The notes below the pieces were generated by a model. That model saw nothing but the letters and a program-made list of their open reading frames with translations. It ran no database searches and was not told where the DNA came from. Below, piece after piece: positions 50,431-58,814 of a stretch of 64,000 bases of DNA. A program made the translations under genes and the position numbers. Positions within the stretch are counted from its first letter, which is position 1. Every line of letters begins with the position of its first letter. This DNA is from Prevotella sp. (lineage in GTDB: Bacteria; Bacteroidota; Bacteroidia; Bacteroidales; Bacteroidaceae), in the NCBI GenBank assembly GCA_017554105.1, contig JAFZIY010000016.1, forward strand, positions 60,166 through 124,165, written 5' to 3'.

Positions 50431-51156
50431 ATGAATACTAAGGGACTGATATTCGACTATGGCGGCACCATAGACACGCGCGGAGACCACTGGGGTAAAG
50501 TGCTGTGGAAAGGTTATGAGCGTTGCGCCATCCCTGTTACTGAGGAGCAGTTCCGTGAGGCTTACGTGCATGCGGAGCGGACTCTCGGGCGCAATCCTAT
50601 CATACAGCCGTCATATACTTTCCGGAAAACGCTCGACATGAAGTTGCGCATCGAAATGGAATACTTGATGACGCAGGGTTATTGGAATGTCAGCGAAAAG
50701 GAATATGTCGCAAAGCATGACCAAGTGCTTGACCTTCTATATGGAGAGGTGTGCCAGGTGGTTTCTGAGAGCCGTCAGGTACTCGATGAACTTAAGGCAG
50801 AGCATCCTATGGTGCTGGTCTCGAACTTCTATGGTAACATATCAACGGTACTGAAGGAGTTCTCCCTTGACGGATATTTCAAGACCATAATTGAGAGCGC
50901 GGTGGTGGGAATAAGAAAACCCGACCCGAGAATCTTCACCCTTGGAGTGGAGGCTTTAGGACTGCCAGCGAGTGATGTCACCGTAGTGGGCGACAGTTTC
51001 TACAAGGATATCCTTCCTGCCCTGAAGGCCGGATGTCATGCTATCTGGATTAAGGGCATGGGATGGACGGATGAACAATATGACGAGACGCTGCCCGACA
51101 GGGTTATAACGCGACTCGATGAATTAATAAATATCTTTAAGGTAAATAAAGGATAA
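50431..51156 (+). CDS. HAD-superfamily hydrolase
   Basis: 241 residues. Motif I is FDYGGTIDT: the nucleophile Asp is present, but the second Asp of DxD is Gly. Motif II SNFYG, motif III RKPDPRIF and motif IV VVGDSFYKD are standard. The Gly for Asp change suggests altered acid-base catalysis. Probably a phosphatase for a phosphorylated head-group intermediate. 8 bases after the phosphatidyltransferase gene and 14 before the DUF5686 gene. Confidence 0.85.
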   Translation: MNTKGLIFDYGGTIDTRGDHWGKVLWKGYERCAIPVTEEQFREAYVHAERTLGRNPIIQPSYTFRKTLDMKLRIEMEYLMTQGYWNVSEKEYVAKHDQVLDLLYGEVCQVVSESRQVLDELKAEHPMVLVSNFYGNISTVLKEFSLDGYFKTIIESAVVGIRKPDPRIFTLGVEALGLPASDVTVVGDSFYKDILPALKAGCHAIWIKGMGWTDEQYDETLPDRVITRLDELINIFKVNKG

Positions 51157-51169
51157 CGACAGAGAATAG

Positions 51170-53752
51170 ATGAAGAAAACATTTTTGACACTCATGGTGA
51201 TTATCATCGCCATAGGAGTTAAGGCACAGAACATCACAGGACAGATTATCGATGCTTCCACAGGTGACAGCATTCCATATGCAAGCGCCATCTATAAGGG
51301 GCATCATGTGATGGTGTCGAGTGACGGTGGTGGCCGTTTCACCATTGCAAGGCATAATGGATGGGCTTTAACATTCAGTGCCGTAGGGTATAAGCCGCAG
51401 AAGGTGACCATCAACGCAAACACCATCGGGAATCTTGTTATTAAACTTCAACCATCGGAGGCGCAAGCCCTTCAGGGTGTGACGGTACGGTCTAAGCGAA
51501 AGAAGTATTCCCGTAAGGACAATCCTGCGGTGGAACTTATGAAGAGGGTAGTGGAGGCAAAGAAACGCACCGACCTTGCCAATCACGACTATTATCAGTA
51601 TAATAAGTACCAGAAGATTACGCTTGCCTTCAACGACCTTAAGCCAGCGGAACTGGAGAGTGAGTTCTTCCAGAAGAAGAAATGGCTTCTCAATCAGGTG
51701 GAACCGAGTCCCTACACCGGAAAACTGATACTTCCTATCAGTGTTGACGAGACGGTGACGAAGAAGATTTACCGTAAGGACCCCAAGTCGGAGAAGGACA
51801 TTATAATAGGACAGCACTCAACGGGTATTAACGACCTCATCGAGACGGGTGACATCCTTAACGTTGTGCTTAAGGATATCTTTACCGATGTTGACCTATA
51901 CGATGACCAGATAAGGCTTCTGCAGTATCCTTTCACCTCTCCAATAGGAAAGAATGCCGTCGCTTTCTACCGTTTCTATATAGAGGACACGGTAAAGGTG
52001 GGCAATGACTCGTGCTATCATCTTCAGTTCATTCCCAACAACCAGCAAGACTTCGGCTTCCGTGGTGAGTTGTTTATTATTGCCGACTCAACGCTGCACG
52101 TCAAGAAATGTAATCTCACGATACCCAAGAAAAGTGACGTGAACTTCGTCGATAACCTGCAGATAGCACAGGAATATACCCAGTTGCCAAATGGAGAATG
52201 GGTGCTGACGGTTGACGATATGTTCGTTGAGTTGTCGCTTACCAAGTTCCTGTCCAAGGCGGTCGTGATGAGAACCACACGCCAGAGTGAATATGCTTTC
52301 GATGAGATTCCGAAGAAACTCTTCAAGGGAAAGGCGCGAGAACGACGGGAGGCGGATGCTATGATGCGCGACCAGGCCTTCTGGGAACAGTATCGTGCTG
52401 TTGACCTCTCGAAGAGTGAGAGTTCGATGGGCGATTTCATCAAGGGCATGGAGAACATGAAGGGATATAAGTTCATCATCTTTGCTGCAAAGGCCCTGAT
52501 AGAAAACTTCGTGGAGACAGGAAGCAAGAAACATCCCAGCAAGGTCGATATCGGCCCTGTGAACACCATGATAACAAAGAACTTTGTTGACGGTCTCCGT
52601 ACTCGTATCAGTGCCCAGACAACGGCAAATCTCAGCAAGCACTGGTTCCTGTCAGGATATTATGCACATGGATGGAAGAGCAAGAAGAACTATTATAAGG
52701 GAGAACTCACTTACAGTTTCAATAAGAAGGATTATCTGCCGAGAGAGTTCCCGCGTCGTACCTTGACATTCACCAGTACCTACGACGTATGCTCGCCAAG
52801 TGACAAGTTCGTCAATACTGATAAGGATAATGTGTTCACGGCTTTCAAGTGGAGCAAGGTCGATAAGATGATGTTCTACAACAGGCAGAAACTGGCCTTT
52901 GAATATGAGATTGAGGGAGGACTGAAACTGGAGGCAGGAGTGAAGGCTGAGCAACTTGAGGCTACAGGAAACCTTTTCTTCACGCCGATGAACCTCGAAG
53001 AACAATTGCCCGATCCCAATATCACAGAATATTTCCATGGGCATGGGAAGTTGCGCACCACTGAGCTTAGCTTTGGAGTGAGATTCGCACCTGGTGAGAC
53101 CTACATCAACACCAAGCAGAGGCGAACCCCGATAAACCTCGACGCCCCCGTATTCTACCTGTCGCATACTATAGGAATGAAGGGATTCCTCGGTGGCGAG
53201 CATGCATATCACTTCTCTGAGATAAAGATGTACAAACGCATATGGCTGAACAGTTGGGGAAAGATAGACATGTTCGTAAAGGGTGGAATACAATGGAGCA
53301 AGGTGCCATATCCGCTGCTTATCGCTCCTGCTGCAAACCTCTCGTATATCGTGGAGGACGAGACATTCAACCTCGTAAACAATATGGAGTTCCTCAACGA
53401 CCGCTATGCTTCACTTGATATTGCATGGGACATGAACGGCAAGATATTCAACCGTATTCCGTTGCTTCACAAGTTGAAGTGGAGGGAGTATATCGGCGTG
53501 AAGTGTCTTTGGGGTGCTTTGTCCGACAAGAACAATCCGTTCCTGGAGCAGAATGCAGGTGATGCAGGTCTGATGTATTTCCCTGAGGGAGTGTCGGTGA
53601 TGGACAAGAAACGTCCATACGTGGAACTGGTGGCAGGTATCCATAACATCTTCAAGTTGCTGCATGTGGAGTATGTGCGCCGCCTCAACTATCTTGACCT
53701 TCCCACGGCACATAAGCATGGTGTCAGGTTTATGCTCCGCATGACTTTCTAA
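51170..53752 (+). CDS. DUF5686 / carboxypeptidase-regulatory-like outer-membrane protein
   Basis: 860 residues. Signal peptide (MKKTFLTLMVIIIAIGVKA-Q). Residues 22-110 form a CarboxypepD_reg-like domain (ITGQIIDASTGDSIPYASAIYK, VKLQP-like end). From about 120 the DUF5686 region follows and the last part is a predicted beta-barrel ending in MLRMTF, as outer-membrane proteins do. Function unknown; it is found across Bacteroidetes. Last gene of the operon. Confidence 0.82.
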   Translation: MKKTFLTLMVIIIAIGVKAQNITGQIIDASTGDSIPYASAIYKGHHVMVSSDGGGRFTIARHNGWALTFSAVGYKPQKVTINANTIGNLVIKLQPSEAQALQGVTVRSKRKKYSRKDNPAVELMKRVVEAKKRTDLANHDYYQYNKYQKITLAFNDLKPAELESEFFQKKKWLLNQVEPSPYTGKLILPISVDETVTKKIYRKDPKSEKDIIIGQHSTGINDLIETGDILNVVLKDIFTDVDLYDDQIRLLQYPFTSPIGKNAVAFYRFYIEDTVKVGNDSCYHLQFIPNNQQDFGFRGELFIIADSTLHVKKCNLTIPKKSDVNFVDNLQIAQEYTQLPNGEWVLTVDDMFVELSLTKFLSKAVVMRTTRQSEYAFDEIPKKLFKGKARERREADAMMRDQAFWEQYRAVDLSKSESSMGDFIKGMENMKGYKFIIFAAKALIENFVETGSKKHPSKVDIGPVNTMITKNFVDGLRTRISAQTTANLSKHWFLSGYYAHGWKSKKNYYKGELTYSFNKKDYLPREFPRRTLTFTSTYDVCSPSDKFVNTDKDNVFTAFKWSKVDKMMFYNRQKLAFEYEIEGGLKLEAGVKAEQLEATGNLFFTPMNLEEQLPDPNITEYFHGHGKLRTTELSFGVRFAPGETYINTKQRRTPINLDAPVFYLSHTIGMKGFLGGEHAYHFSEIKMYKRIWLNSWGKIDMFVKGGIQWSKVPYPLLIAPAANLSYIVEDETFNLVNNMEFLNDRYASLDIAWDMNGKIFNRIPLLHKLKWREYIGVKCLWGALSDKNNPFLEQNAGDAGLMYFPEGVSVMDKKRPYVELVAGIHNIFKLLHVEYVRRLNYLDLPTAHKHGVRFMLRMTF

Positions 53753-53782
53753 CACGCGTGTACATAATTTTATTTAATACAT

Positions 53783-53816
53783 CTTTCGCAGGTTTCAGTA
53801 ATGGAACTTGCGAAAG
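53783..53816 (+). terminator. Hairpin behind the DUF5686 gene
   Basis: CTTTCGCAGGTT pairs with AACTTGCGAAAG (12 bp, one G-T pair) around a 10-base loop, with TCTTTATTA behind. Probable terminator of the five-gene operon. Confidence 0.65.
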
Positions 53817-53834
53817 TCTTTATTATAGGGCATG

Positions 53835-53867
53835 AAAAAACCGAGAGAGTTTCACAACTGTCCCGGT
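53835..53867 (-). terminator. Intrinsic terminator on the minus strand
   Basis: Read on the minus strand, ACCGGGACAGTT pairs with AAACTCTCTCGGT (one mismatch, one G-T pair) around GTG(A) and ends in six T residues. No protein gene precedes it on this strand; it fits the end of a short RNA. Confidence 0.7.
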
Positions 53868-53917
53868 CCATTTCTAACTAACTTATTATCAACTATTCAT
53901 TACTCATTTGTTTCTTC
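53835..53917 (-). ncRNA. Candidate small RNA
   Basis: A minus-strand TAnnTTTG box (53923-53930) and a strong terminator (53835-53867) enclose about 80 bases without a real gene; only a very short ATG frame (M-S-N-E) is possible. The RNA would be free-standing between the convergently ending DUF5686 gene and the LacI-type gene. No known family recognised. The rest of 53753-54157 has the LacI operator and promoter. Confidence 0.5.
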
Positions 53918-53922
53918 GGTTG

Positions 53923-53930
53923 CAAAGTTA
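53923..53930 (-). promoter_or_regulatory. Bacteroidetes -7 box (TAACTTTG on minus strand)
   Basis: TAnnTTTG on the minus strand with no protein gene in front of it; drives the candidate small RNA. Confidence 0.6.
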
Positions 53931-53972
53931 TGGAAAAATAATTAACAAACAAGGAATTATCTGTAAAATTTA

Positions 53973-53986
53973 CGTAAACGTTTACG
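53973..53986. promoter_or_regulatory. LacI-type operator palindrome
   Basis: CGTAAACGTTTACG is a perfect 14-bp palindrome with the central CG of LacI/GalR-family operators. It lies between the small-RNA promoter and the LacI gene promoter, so autoregulation is likely. Confidence 0.65.
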
Positions 53987-54036
53987 AAAAACTGCAATTT
54001 TCTTTCCATTTTGTTTTGAATTACAATTATTTTGTT

Positions 54037-54044
54037 TATTTTTG
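54037..54044 (+). promoter_or_regulatory. Bacteroidetes -7 box (TATTTTTG) of the LacI-type gene
   Basis: TAnnTTTG match with TTTG at 54015-54018 as possible -33 element. The leader of about 110 bases before the ATG holds no other gene. Confidence 0.7.
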
Positions 54045-54157
54045 CAACAAATTATCAACATTGGACTTTGCTCCCTCGCGACCTCACCTGAGTGAGGAGA
54101 GGCGGATGAGGGGTTTGCGGCTTACAGTTTACGGTGGCATAGTAATCGAAAATCAAA

Positions 54158-55171
54158 ATGAAACAACGGAGGACATCATTAAAGGATTTGGCAGAGCAAC
54201 TTGGAGTTAGCATTGCCACTGTGTCTCGTGCTTTGAGAAACTCTCATGAGGTAGGCGACGACATGAAGAAGCGTGTTCAGGAACTGGCAAAAAAACTGAA
54301 CTACAGACCAAATCCCTTTGCTCAGAGTCTTCGCAAAGAGGCGCCGAGAATCATCGGAGTGGTGCTACCCAACATGGTGACACACTACTATGCTGCCGTG
54401 CTCGACGGAATAGAGGACTATGCCTCCAAGCAAGGCTATTCGGTAATCAGCGCCAATAGCCACGAGGACCATACCAGAGAGGAGTCAGCCATTGACAACT
54501 TCGTTAGCATGCACGTTGAGGGAATCATTGCATGTCTCGCACAGGACACCGTCGATTACTCCCACTTCAAGGAACTTCATGATATGGGCATACCCCTTGT
54601 ATTCTTTGCAAGGACATGTCTTCCCGAACTGTTCTCGTGTGTGGTGGCAAATGGCGACGAGGCGGCACAAGAAGCCACGCAGCACCTCATAGACCACGGT
54701 AGCAAGCGTATAGCATTTCTCGGAGGGCCCAACCACCTCGACATGGTGCGCCGCCGTAAGCACGGCTATCTCGAGGCCCTTAAGGAGAACCGCATTCCCA
54801 TCGACCGTACCCTTGTGGCATGCGGTAAGATAGACTATGACGTTGCCAAGGCCGCCGCAAAGGAGATGCTTATGCGTGAGGACAGGCCCGATGCCATCCT
54901 CGCCTTCAACGACATCGTAACCTATGCCGCCTTCGATGCCATCAAGGAACTCAACCTCAACATTCCCAAGGATGTGGCGATAATAGGTTTTAGCGACGGC
55001 GATACCTCCGCATACGTCACTCCTCGCCTTAGTGTCATTGCGGATCAGGCGCACGAGCAGGGGCAGAAAGTGTGTGAACTGCTGCTCAATCACATTGCAG
55101 GTGACCATAAGATACGCAAGATAGTTGTGCCTATGATTCTCAAAATACGTGAATCAAGCGATAAGACATGA
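54158..55171 (+). CDS. LacI-family transcriptional regulator
   Basis: 337 residues. N-terminal helix-turn-helix TSLKDLAEQLGVSIATVSRAL and the LNYRPNPFAQSLR hinge helix, then a periplasmic-binding-like sugar domain (IIGVVLPNM, FLGGPNHLD, AILAFNDIVTYAAFDAI, IIGFSDGD). It stands directly ahead of the SusC gene on the same strand and probably senses a sugar and controls the glucan locus or its own gene. Such loci more often use hybrid two-component or SusR regulators, so a LacI type is worth noting. Confidence 0.93.
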   Translation: MKQRRTSLKDLAEQLGVSIATVSRALRNSHEVGDDMKKRVQELAKKLNYRPNPFAQSLRKEAPRIIGVVLPNMVTHYYAAVLDGIEDYASKQGYSVISANSHEDHTREESAIDNFVSMHVEGIIACLAQDTVDYSHFKELHDMGIPLVFFARTCLPELFSCVVANGDEAAQEATQHLIDHGSKRIAFLGGPNHLDMVRRRKHGYLEALKENRIPIDRTLVACGKIDYDVAKAAAKEMLMREDRPDAILAFNDIVTYAAFDAIKELNLNIPKDVAIIGFSDGDTSAYVTPRLSVIADQAHEQGQKVCELLLNHIAGDHKIRKIVVPMILKIRESSDKT

Positions 55172-55371
55172 TGTTTTATTGGCCATGTGATTTTTTTTAA
55201 TGTTTTACAATAATAATTATTTCAATATGTTAGTCGTGTTGTCGGTTGTTGACGGCACGATTTCTTTTTAATATTGCTCCGACTTGTTGTTATTGGCAAT
55301 TCTGCATCAGAAATAACTATGACAATTTGTGTTGTTTTATATTTTCTGAAATAGTAAAAACGCTCAAAGTA

Positions 55372-55411
55372 GTACATGTCTTAATAGTATAATCTTTGCA
55401 AAAACATGTAC
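55372..55411. promoter_or_regulatory. Paired GTACATGT sites upstream of susC
   Basis: GTACATGT (55372-55379) and ACATGTAC (55404-55411) are inverted copies with centres 32 bases apart, about three helical turns. They lie about 60-100 bases upstream of the SusC -7 box. Possible regulator binding pair. The rest of 55172-55553 is AT-rich without a gene. Confidence 0.4.
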
Positions 55412-55469
55412 AATCTTGACATTTCTTGAAAAAAAACAGAAAAAAAAATTATATTTGGAAAAAATTATT

Positions 55470-55477
55470 TAACTTTG
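55470..55477 (+). promoter_or_regulatory. Bacteroidetes -7 box (TAACTTTG) of the susC operon
   Basis: TAnnTTTG match 85 bases before the ATG at 55563; no good -33 element at the usual distance, which fits a regulated promoter. Confidence 0.6.
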
Positions 55478-55562
55478 CCTACTGAAAAGACAAACTGCAT
55501 ATTTTTTTATTGGGAAAAACTACTGTATTTAATAACTGTTATATGAAAGAAACGTGGATTTT

Positions 55563-58500
55563 ATGAAAGAAACATGTTCAAAAAAGAGTCGTGGGCTTGC
55601 TATGTGCAGGCGCATCACTCTCATGCTGTTATTGTTCATTCCTCTCTGCGCTTTTGCCCAGAATGTGAATGTTCATGGAACCGTTACCGATGGCGCCACA
55701 GGCGAAGAAGTAATCGGTGCGACGGTTAAAGTGAAGGGTTCCACCGGAGGTACAATAACTGATGCGATGGGTAACTACTCCATCTCTGTTGCTCCCGGTT
55801 CCACCCTTGAGTTCTCTTACGTTGGCTACAACACCACTACAGCCAAAGTCACTAAAGGAGGTGTCATAGACATCAAGCTCACCGAAAATGCCACGATGAT
55901 GGACGAGGTCGTTGTCGTTGGTTATGGTGTGATGAAACGCTCCGACCTTACAGGATCTGTGTCTTCTATCGATGAGAAAGCCATCAAGCAAGGTGTCAAC
56001 ACCTCTATCGAACAAGCGATGCAGGGACGTATTGCCGGTGTCCAGGTTACCCAGAACTCTGGTGCCCCTGGCGGTGGTATCTCTGTGCAGGTGCGTGGTA
56101 TCAACTCTCTGAACGGCAACGAGCCTCTTTACGTTATTGACGGTGTCGCAATGTCAGGCCAGACAGGTGATAACTCTTCTGTATTGAGCACTCTGAACCC
56201 TTCAGACATCACCTCTCTTGAGGTATTGAAGGATGCTTCCGCAACCGCCATCTACGGCTCTCGTGCCTCTAATGGTGTTGTTCTTATCACGACGAAGAAA
56301 GGACAGGAAGGTAAGCCGAAGGTCGTCTATGAGGGCATGATGGGTTGGCAAGCGCTGCCAAAGCATCTTGACATGATGAATCTGAAGCAGTATGCCCAGT
56401 TCTACAACTCACGTGCCGAGCTTTGGGGCTGGGGCGCTTTGGAGCAATATAAAGACCCATCTCTTCTTACTGAGGGTACCGACTGGCAGGACGAGCTTTT
56501 CCGTACCGCATTCATGCATCAGCATCAGCTTGGCGTGAGCGGTGGTACAAAGGACATGAACTACAACCTCTCTGGCGGTTATCTCGACCAAGAGGGTATA
56601 GGTGTCGGCTCAGGCTTTACCCGCGCCAGCTTCCGCGCCAATGTCGAGACAAATGTCAACAAATGGCTTAAGATAGGCGCCAACGGCTATTTCGCGCGCA
56701 CCCGACAAATCATCACTTTCGATGATGCCGACGGCCAGGGAGGAACGGTTATCCGCGATGCCATCTCTATGACTCCTGATGTGGCCGCCCGCAATGCCGA
56801 CGGCAGTTATGACTCAGGTGCCGAGAACGAGTTCAACTACACCGAGAATCCTCTGTTCAAGGCTCAGATGATTGACAATCACTCTAAGAAGTCGCAGCTC
56901 GATTACAACCTCTACGCCAACCTCACCCCGATAAAAAATCTCTCGCTCCGCGTTGAATACGGTGGTAGTTTCTCATGGACCAATTCCTACTATTTCCGTC
57001 CAGAGTACACTTACGGCTCAAACAACCAGAGGGTGGAGTCTTTGGGTTCGCGCTCTTCTGCCGACAACAAGTATCATAGTTTCAAGCAATATGCCACATA
57101 TGATTTCGCCCCGATGAAGGACAATCATCTTCAGATAATGTTAGGTCATGAGTCGCAGTGGGGTAGTTGGTCAAATCTCTCGGGTACGAGAAAGGGTTAT
57201 ATTTCCGACGGTATCCATTCGCTTCATGTGGGTGATGCCACAACTGCCACCAATAATGAGCAAGGCAGCGAGTGGAGCATCGAGTCATACTTCGGACGTT
57301 TCAACTACAATCTTCTCGAGCGCTACCTTCTGACTGCCACGTTGCGTGCCGACGGTTCTTCTTCGTTCGGTCCCAACAACCGCTGGGGATGGTTCCCTTC
57401 TGTGGCCCTCGCCTGGCGCATTTCTCAGGAGCCGTTCATGAAAGACCTGACATGGCTCAGCAACGCCAAGCTGCGTCTCGGATGGGGACTCGTGGGTAAC
57501 CAGAGCGCAGGTTCTTATGCCTATGGTGTCGCTATGAGTACTGTGGCCACAGCCTGGGGTAACGGCTACTATGCCGGCAACTACGCTAACCCCGATTTGA
57601 AGTGGGAGAGCACAAAGGCTTGGAACGTAGGTCTCGACCTTTCATTCTTCAAAAACCGCATCGAGTTCATCGTCGACGCATACTATAAGAACACCTCCAA
57701 CCTTCTGATGTATGCAGTCCTTCCTACATACCTCATCGACGAGGAGGGATATCAGTGGTATTTCGGCGCCAAGCCTCCTTATGTGAATGCAGGCGCAATA
57801 CGCAACAAGGGTATCGAGTTCACCCTCAACACCGTCAATGTCTCCAACAAGGACTGGCAGTGGCGCACGGGTGCCACCATCTCGTTCAACCGCAACAAGC
57901 TGACCCGTCTGAACAGCGAGGACTCCTCGTTGCAGGGACGCGTGGGCAGCGAGCCTTACACCCTTTCCGAGGTAGGCGGTCCTGTGGGCCGTTTTTACGG
58001 ATACAACGTTATCGGAATGTATACCAAGGAGGACGACTTCTATCAGAAAGACCCCAACGGTGCGTTTATGATAGACAAGGACGGTAACCGCATTCCCGTG
58101 GCTCGTCCTGCTGACAGCGACGGTAACATGTACGACATCAAGCAGAACGGCATCTGGGTAGGTGACTATATCTATGAGGACATCAATGGCGACGGCAAGA
58201 TAACCGAGTCCGACCGCACATATATTGGTAATCCTAACCCGAAGTTCACTTTCGGTATTAACAATACCATCACTTGGAAAGACTTCGAGCTTTCATTCTT
58301 CCTCAGTGGTTCTTACGGCAACGACGTTTACAACGTGCTTCGCCAGACCAAGACCGACCCGAAGGGATGGGGCAACAAGATGGCCTATGTTGCCAACTGC
58401 GCCCATATATCGATGTACGACCCCGAAGGATCATTGAGTGACATCTCTAACGTTTACATCTCAAACGCAAACTCTGCCGAGTGTTGGCGAATCGAGCCTT

Positions 58501-58799
58501 CAGGCGGCGGTCAAAACTCCAATAACCGCGTCTCTTCAGTATTTGTCGAGGATGGCTCATACATCCGCCTGAAGTCGCTCTCCCTTGCTTGGAACGTTCC
58601 TAAGCGCTGGATTTCATTGATTGGTGTCGACTGGTGTCAGGTATATGCCAACATCCAGAACTTGTTCACCATCACTGGCTACAACGGTTACGATCCTGAA
58701 ATTGGTGCCCAGGGACAGAGTGTGATACTCCAGGGACTTGATAACGGACGTTATCCCTCACAGCGCATATATAACTTCGGTCTCAAACTCAATTTCTAA
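55563..58799 (+). CDS. SusC-family TonB-linked outer-membrane transporter
   Basis: 1078 residues; imports oligosaccharides through the outer membrane with SusD as lid. Signal peptide (LMLLLFIPLCAFA), CarboxypepD_reg-like domain (VNVHGTVTDGATGEEVIGATV, about residues 35-115), plug domain with the SusC-type VVVVGYGVMKRSDLTGSVSS-type start and AIYGSRASNGVVLITTKKG, cited by its parts, then the 22-strand barrel ending in LKLNF. A short upstream ATG frame (M-K-E-T-W-I-L) overlaps the start with ATGA. GTG at 55554 is a possible alternative. First gene of the locus. Confidence 0.95.
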   Translation: MKETCSKKSRGLAMCRRITLMLLLFIPLCAFAQNVNVHGTVTDGATGEEVIGATVKVKGSTGGTITDAMGNYSISVAPGSTLEFSYVGYNTTTAKVTKGGVIDIKLTENATMMDEVVVVGYGVMKRSDLTGSVSSIDEKAIKQGVNTSIEQAMQGRIAGVQVTQNSGAPGGGISVQVRGINSLNGNEPLYVIDGVAMSGQTGDNSSVLSTLNPSDITSLEVLKDASATAIYGSRASNGVVLITTKKGQEGKPKVVYEGMMGWQALPKHLDMMNLKQYAQFYNSRAELWGWGALEQYKDPSLLTEGTDWQDELFRTAFMHQHQLGVSGGTKDMNYNLSGGYLDQEGIGVGSGFTRASFRANVETNVNKWLKIGANGYFARTRQIITFDDADGQGGTVIRDAISMTPDVAARNADGSYDSGAENEFNYTENPLFKAQMIDNHSKKSQLDYNLYANLTPIKNLSLRVEYGGSFSWTNSYYFRPEYTYGSNNQRVESLGSRSSADNKYHSFKQYATYDFAPMKDNHLQIMLGHESQWGSWSNLSGTRKGYISDGIHSLHVGDATTATNNEQGSEWSIESYFGRFNYNLLERYLLTATLRADGSSSFGPNNRWGWFPSVALAWRISQEPFMKDLTWLSNAKLRLGWGLVGNQSAGSYAYGVAMSTVATAWGNGYYAGNYANPDLKWESTKAWNVGLDLSFFKNRIEFIVDAYYKNTSNLLMYAVLPTYLIDEEGYQWYFGAKPPYVNAGAIRNKGIEFTLNTVNVSNKDWQWRTGATISFNRNKLTRLNSEDSSLQGRVGSEPYTLSEVGGPVGRFYGYNVIGMYTKEDDFYQKDPNGAFMIDKDGNRIPVARPADSDGNMYDIKQNGIWVGDYIYEDINGDGKITESDRTYIGNPNPKFTFGINNTITWKDFELSFFLSGSYGNDVYNVLRQTKTDPKGWGNKMAYVANCAHISMYDPEGSLSDISNVYISNANSAECWRIEPSGGGQNSNNRVSSVFVEDGSYIRLKSLSLAWNVPKRWISLIGVDWCQVYANIQNLFTITGYNGYDPEIGAQGQSVILQGLDNGRYPSQRIYNFGLKLNF

Positions 58800-58814
58800 T
58801 ATGGTAAACAGAAT

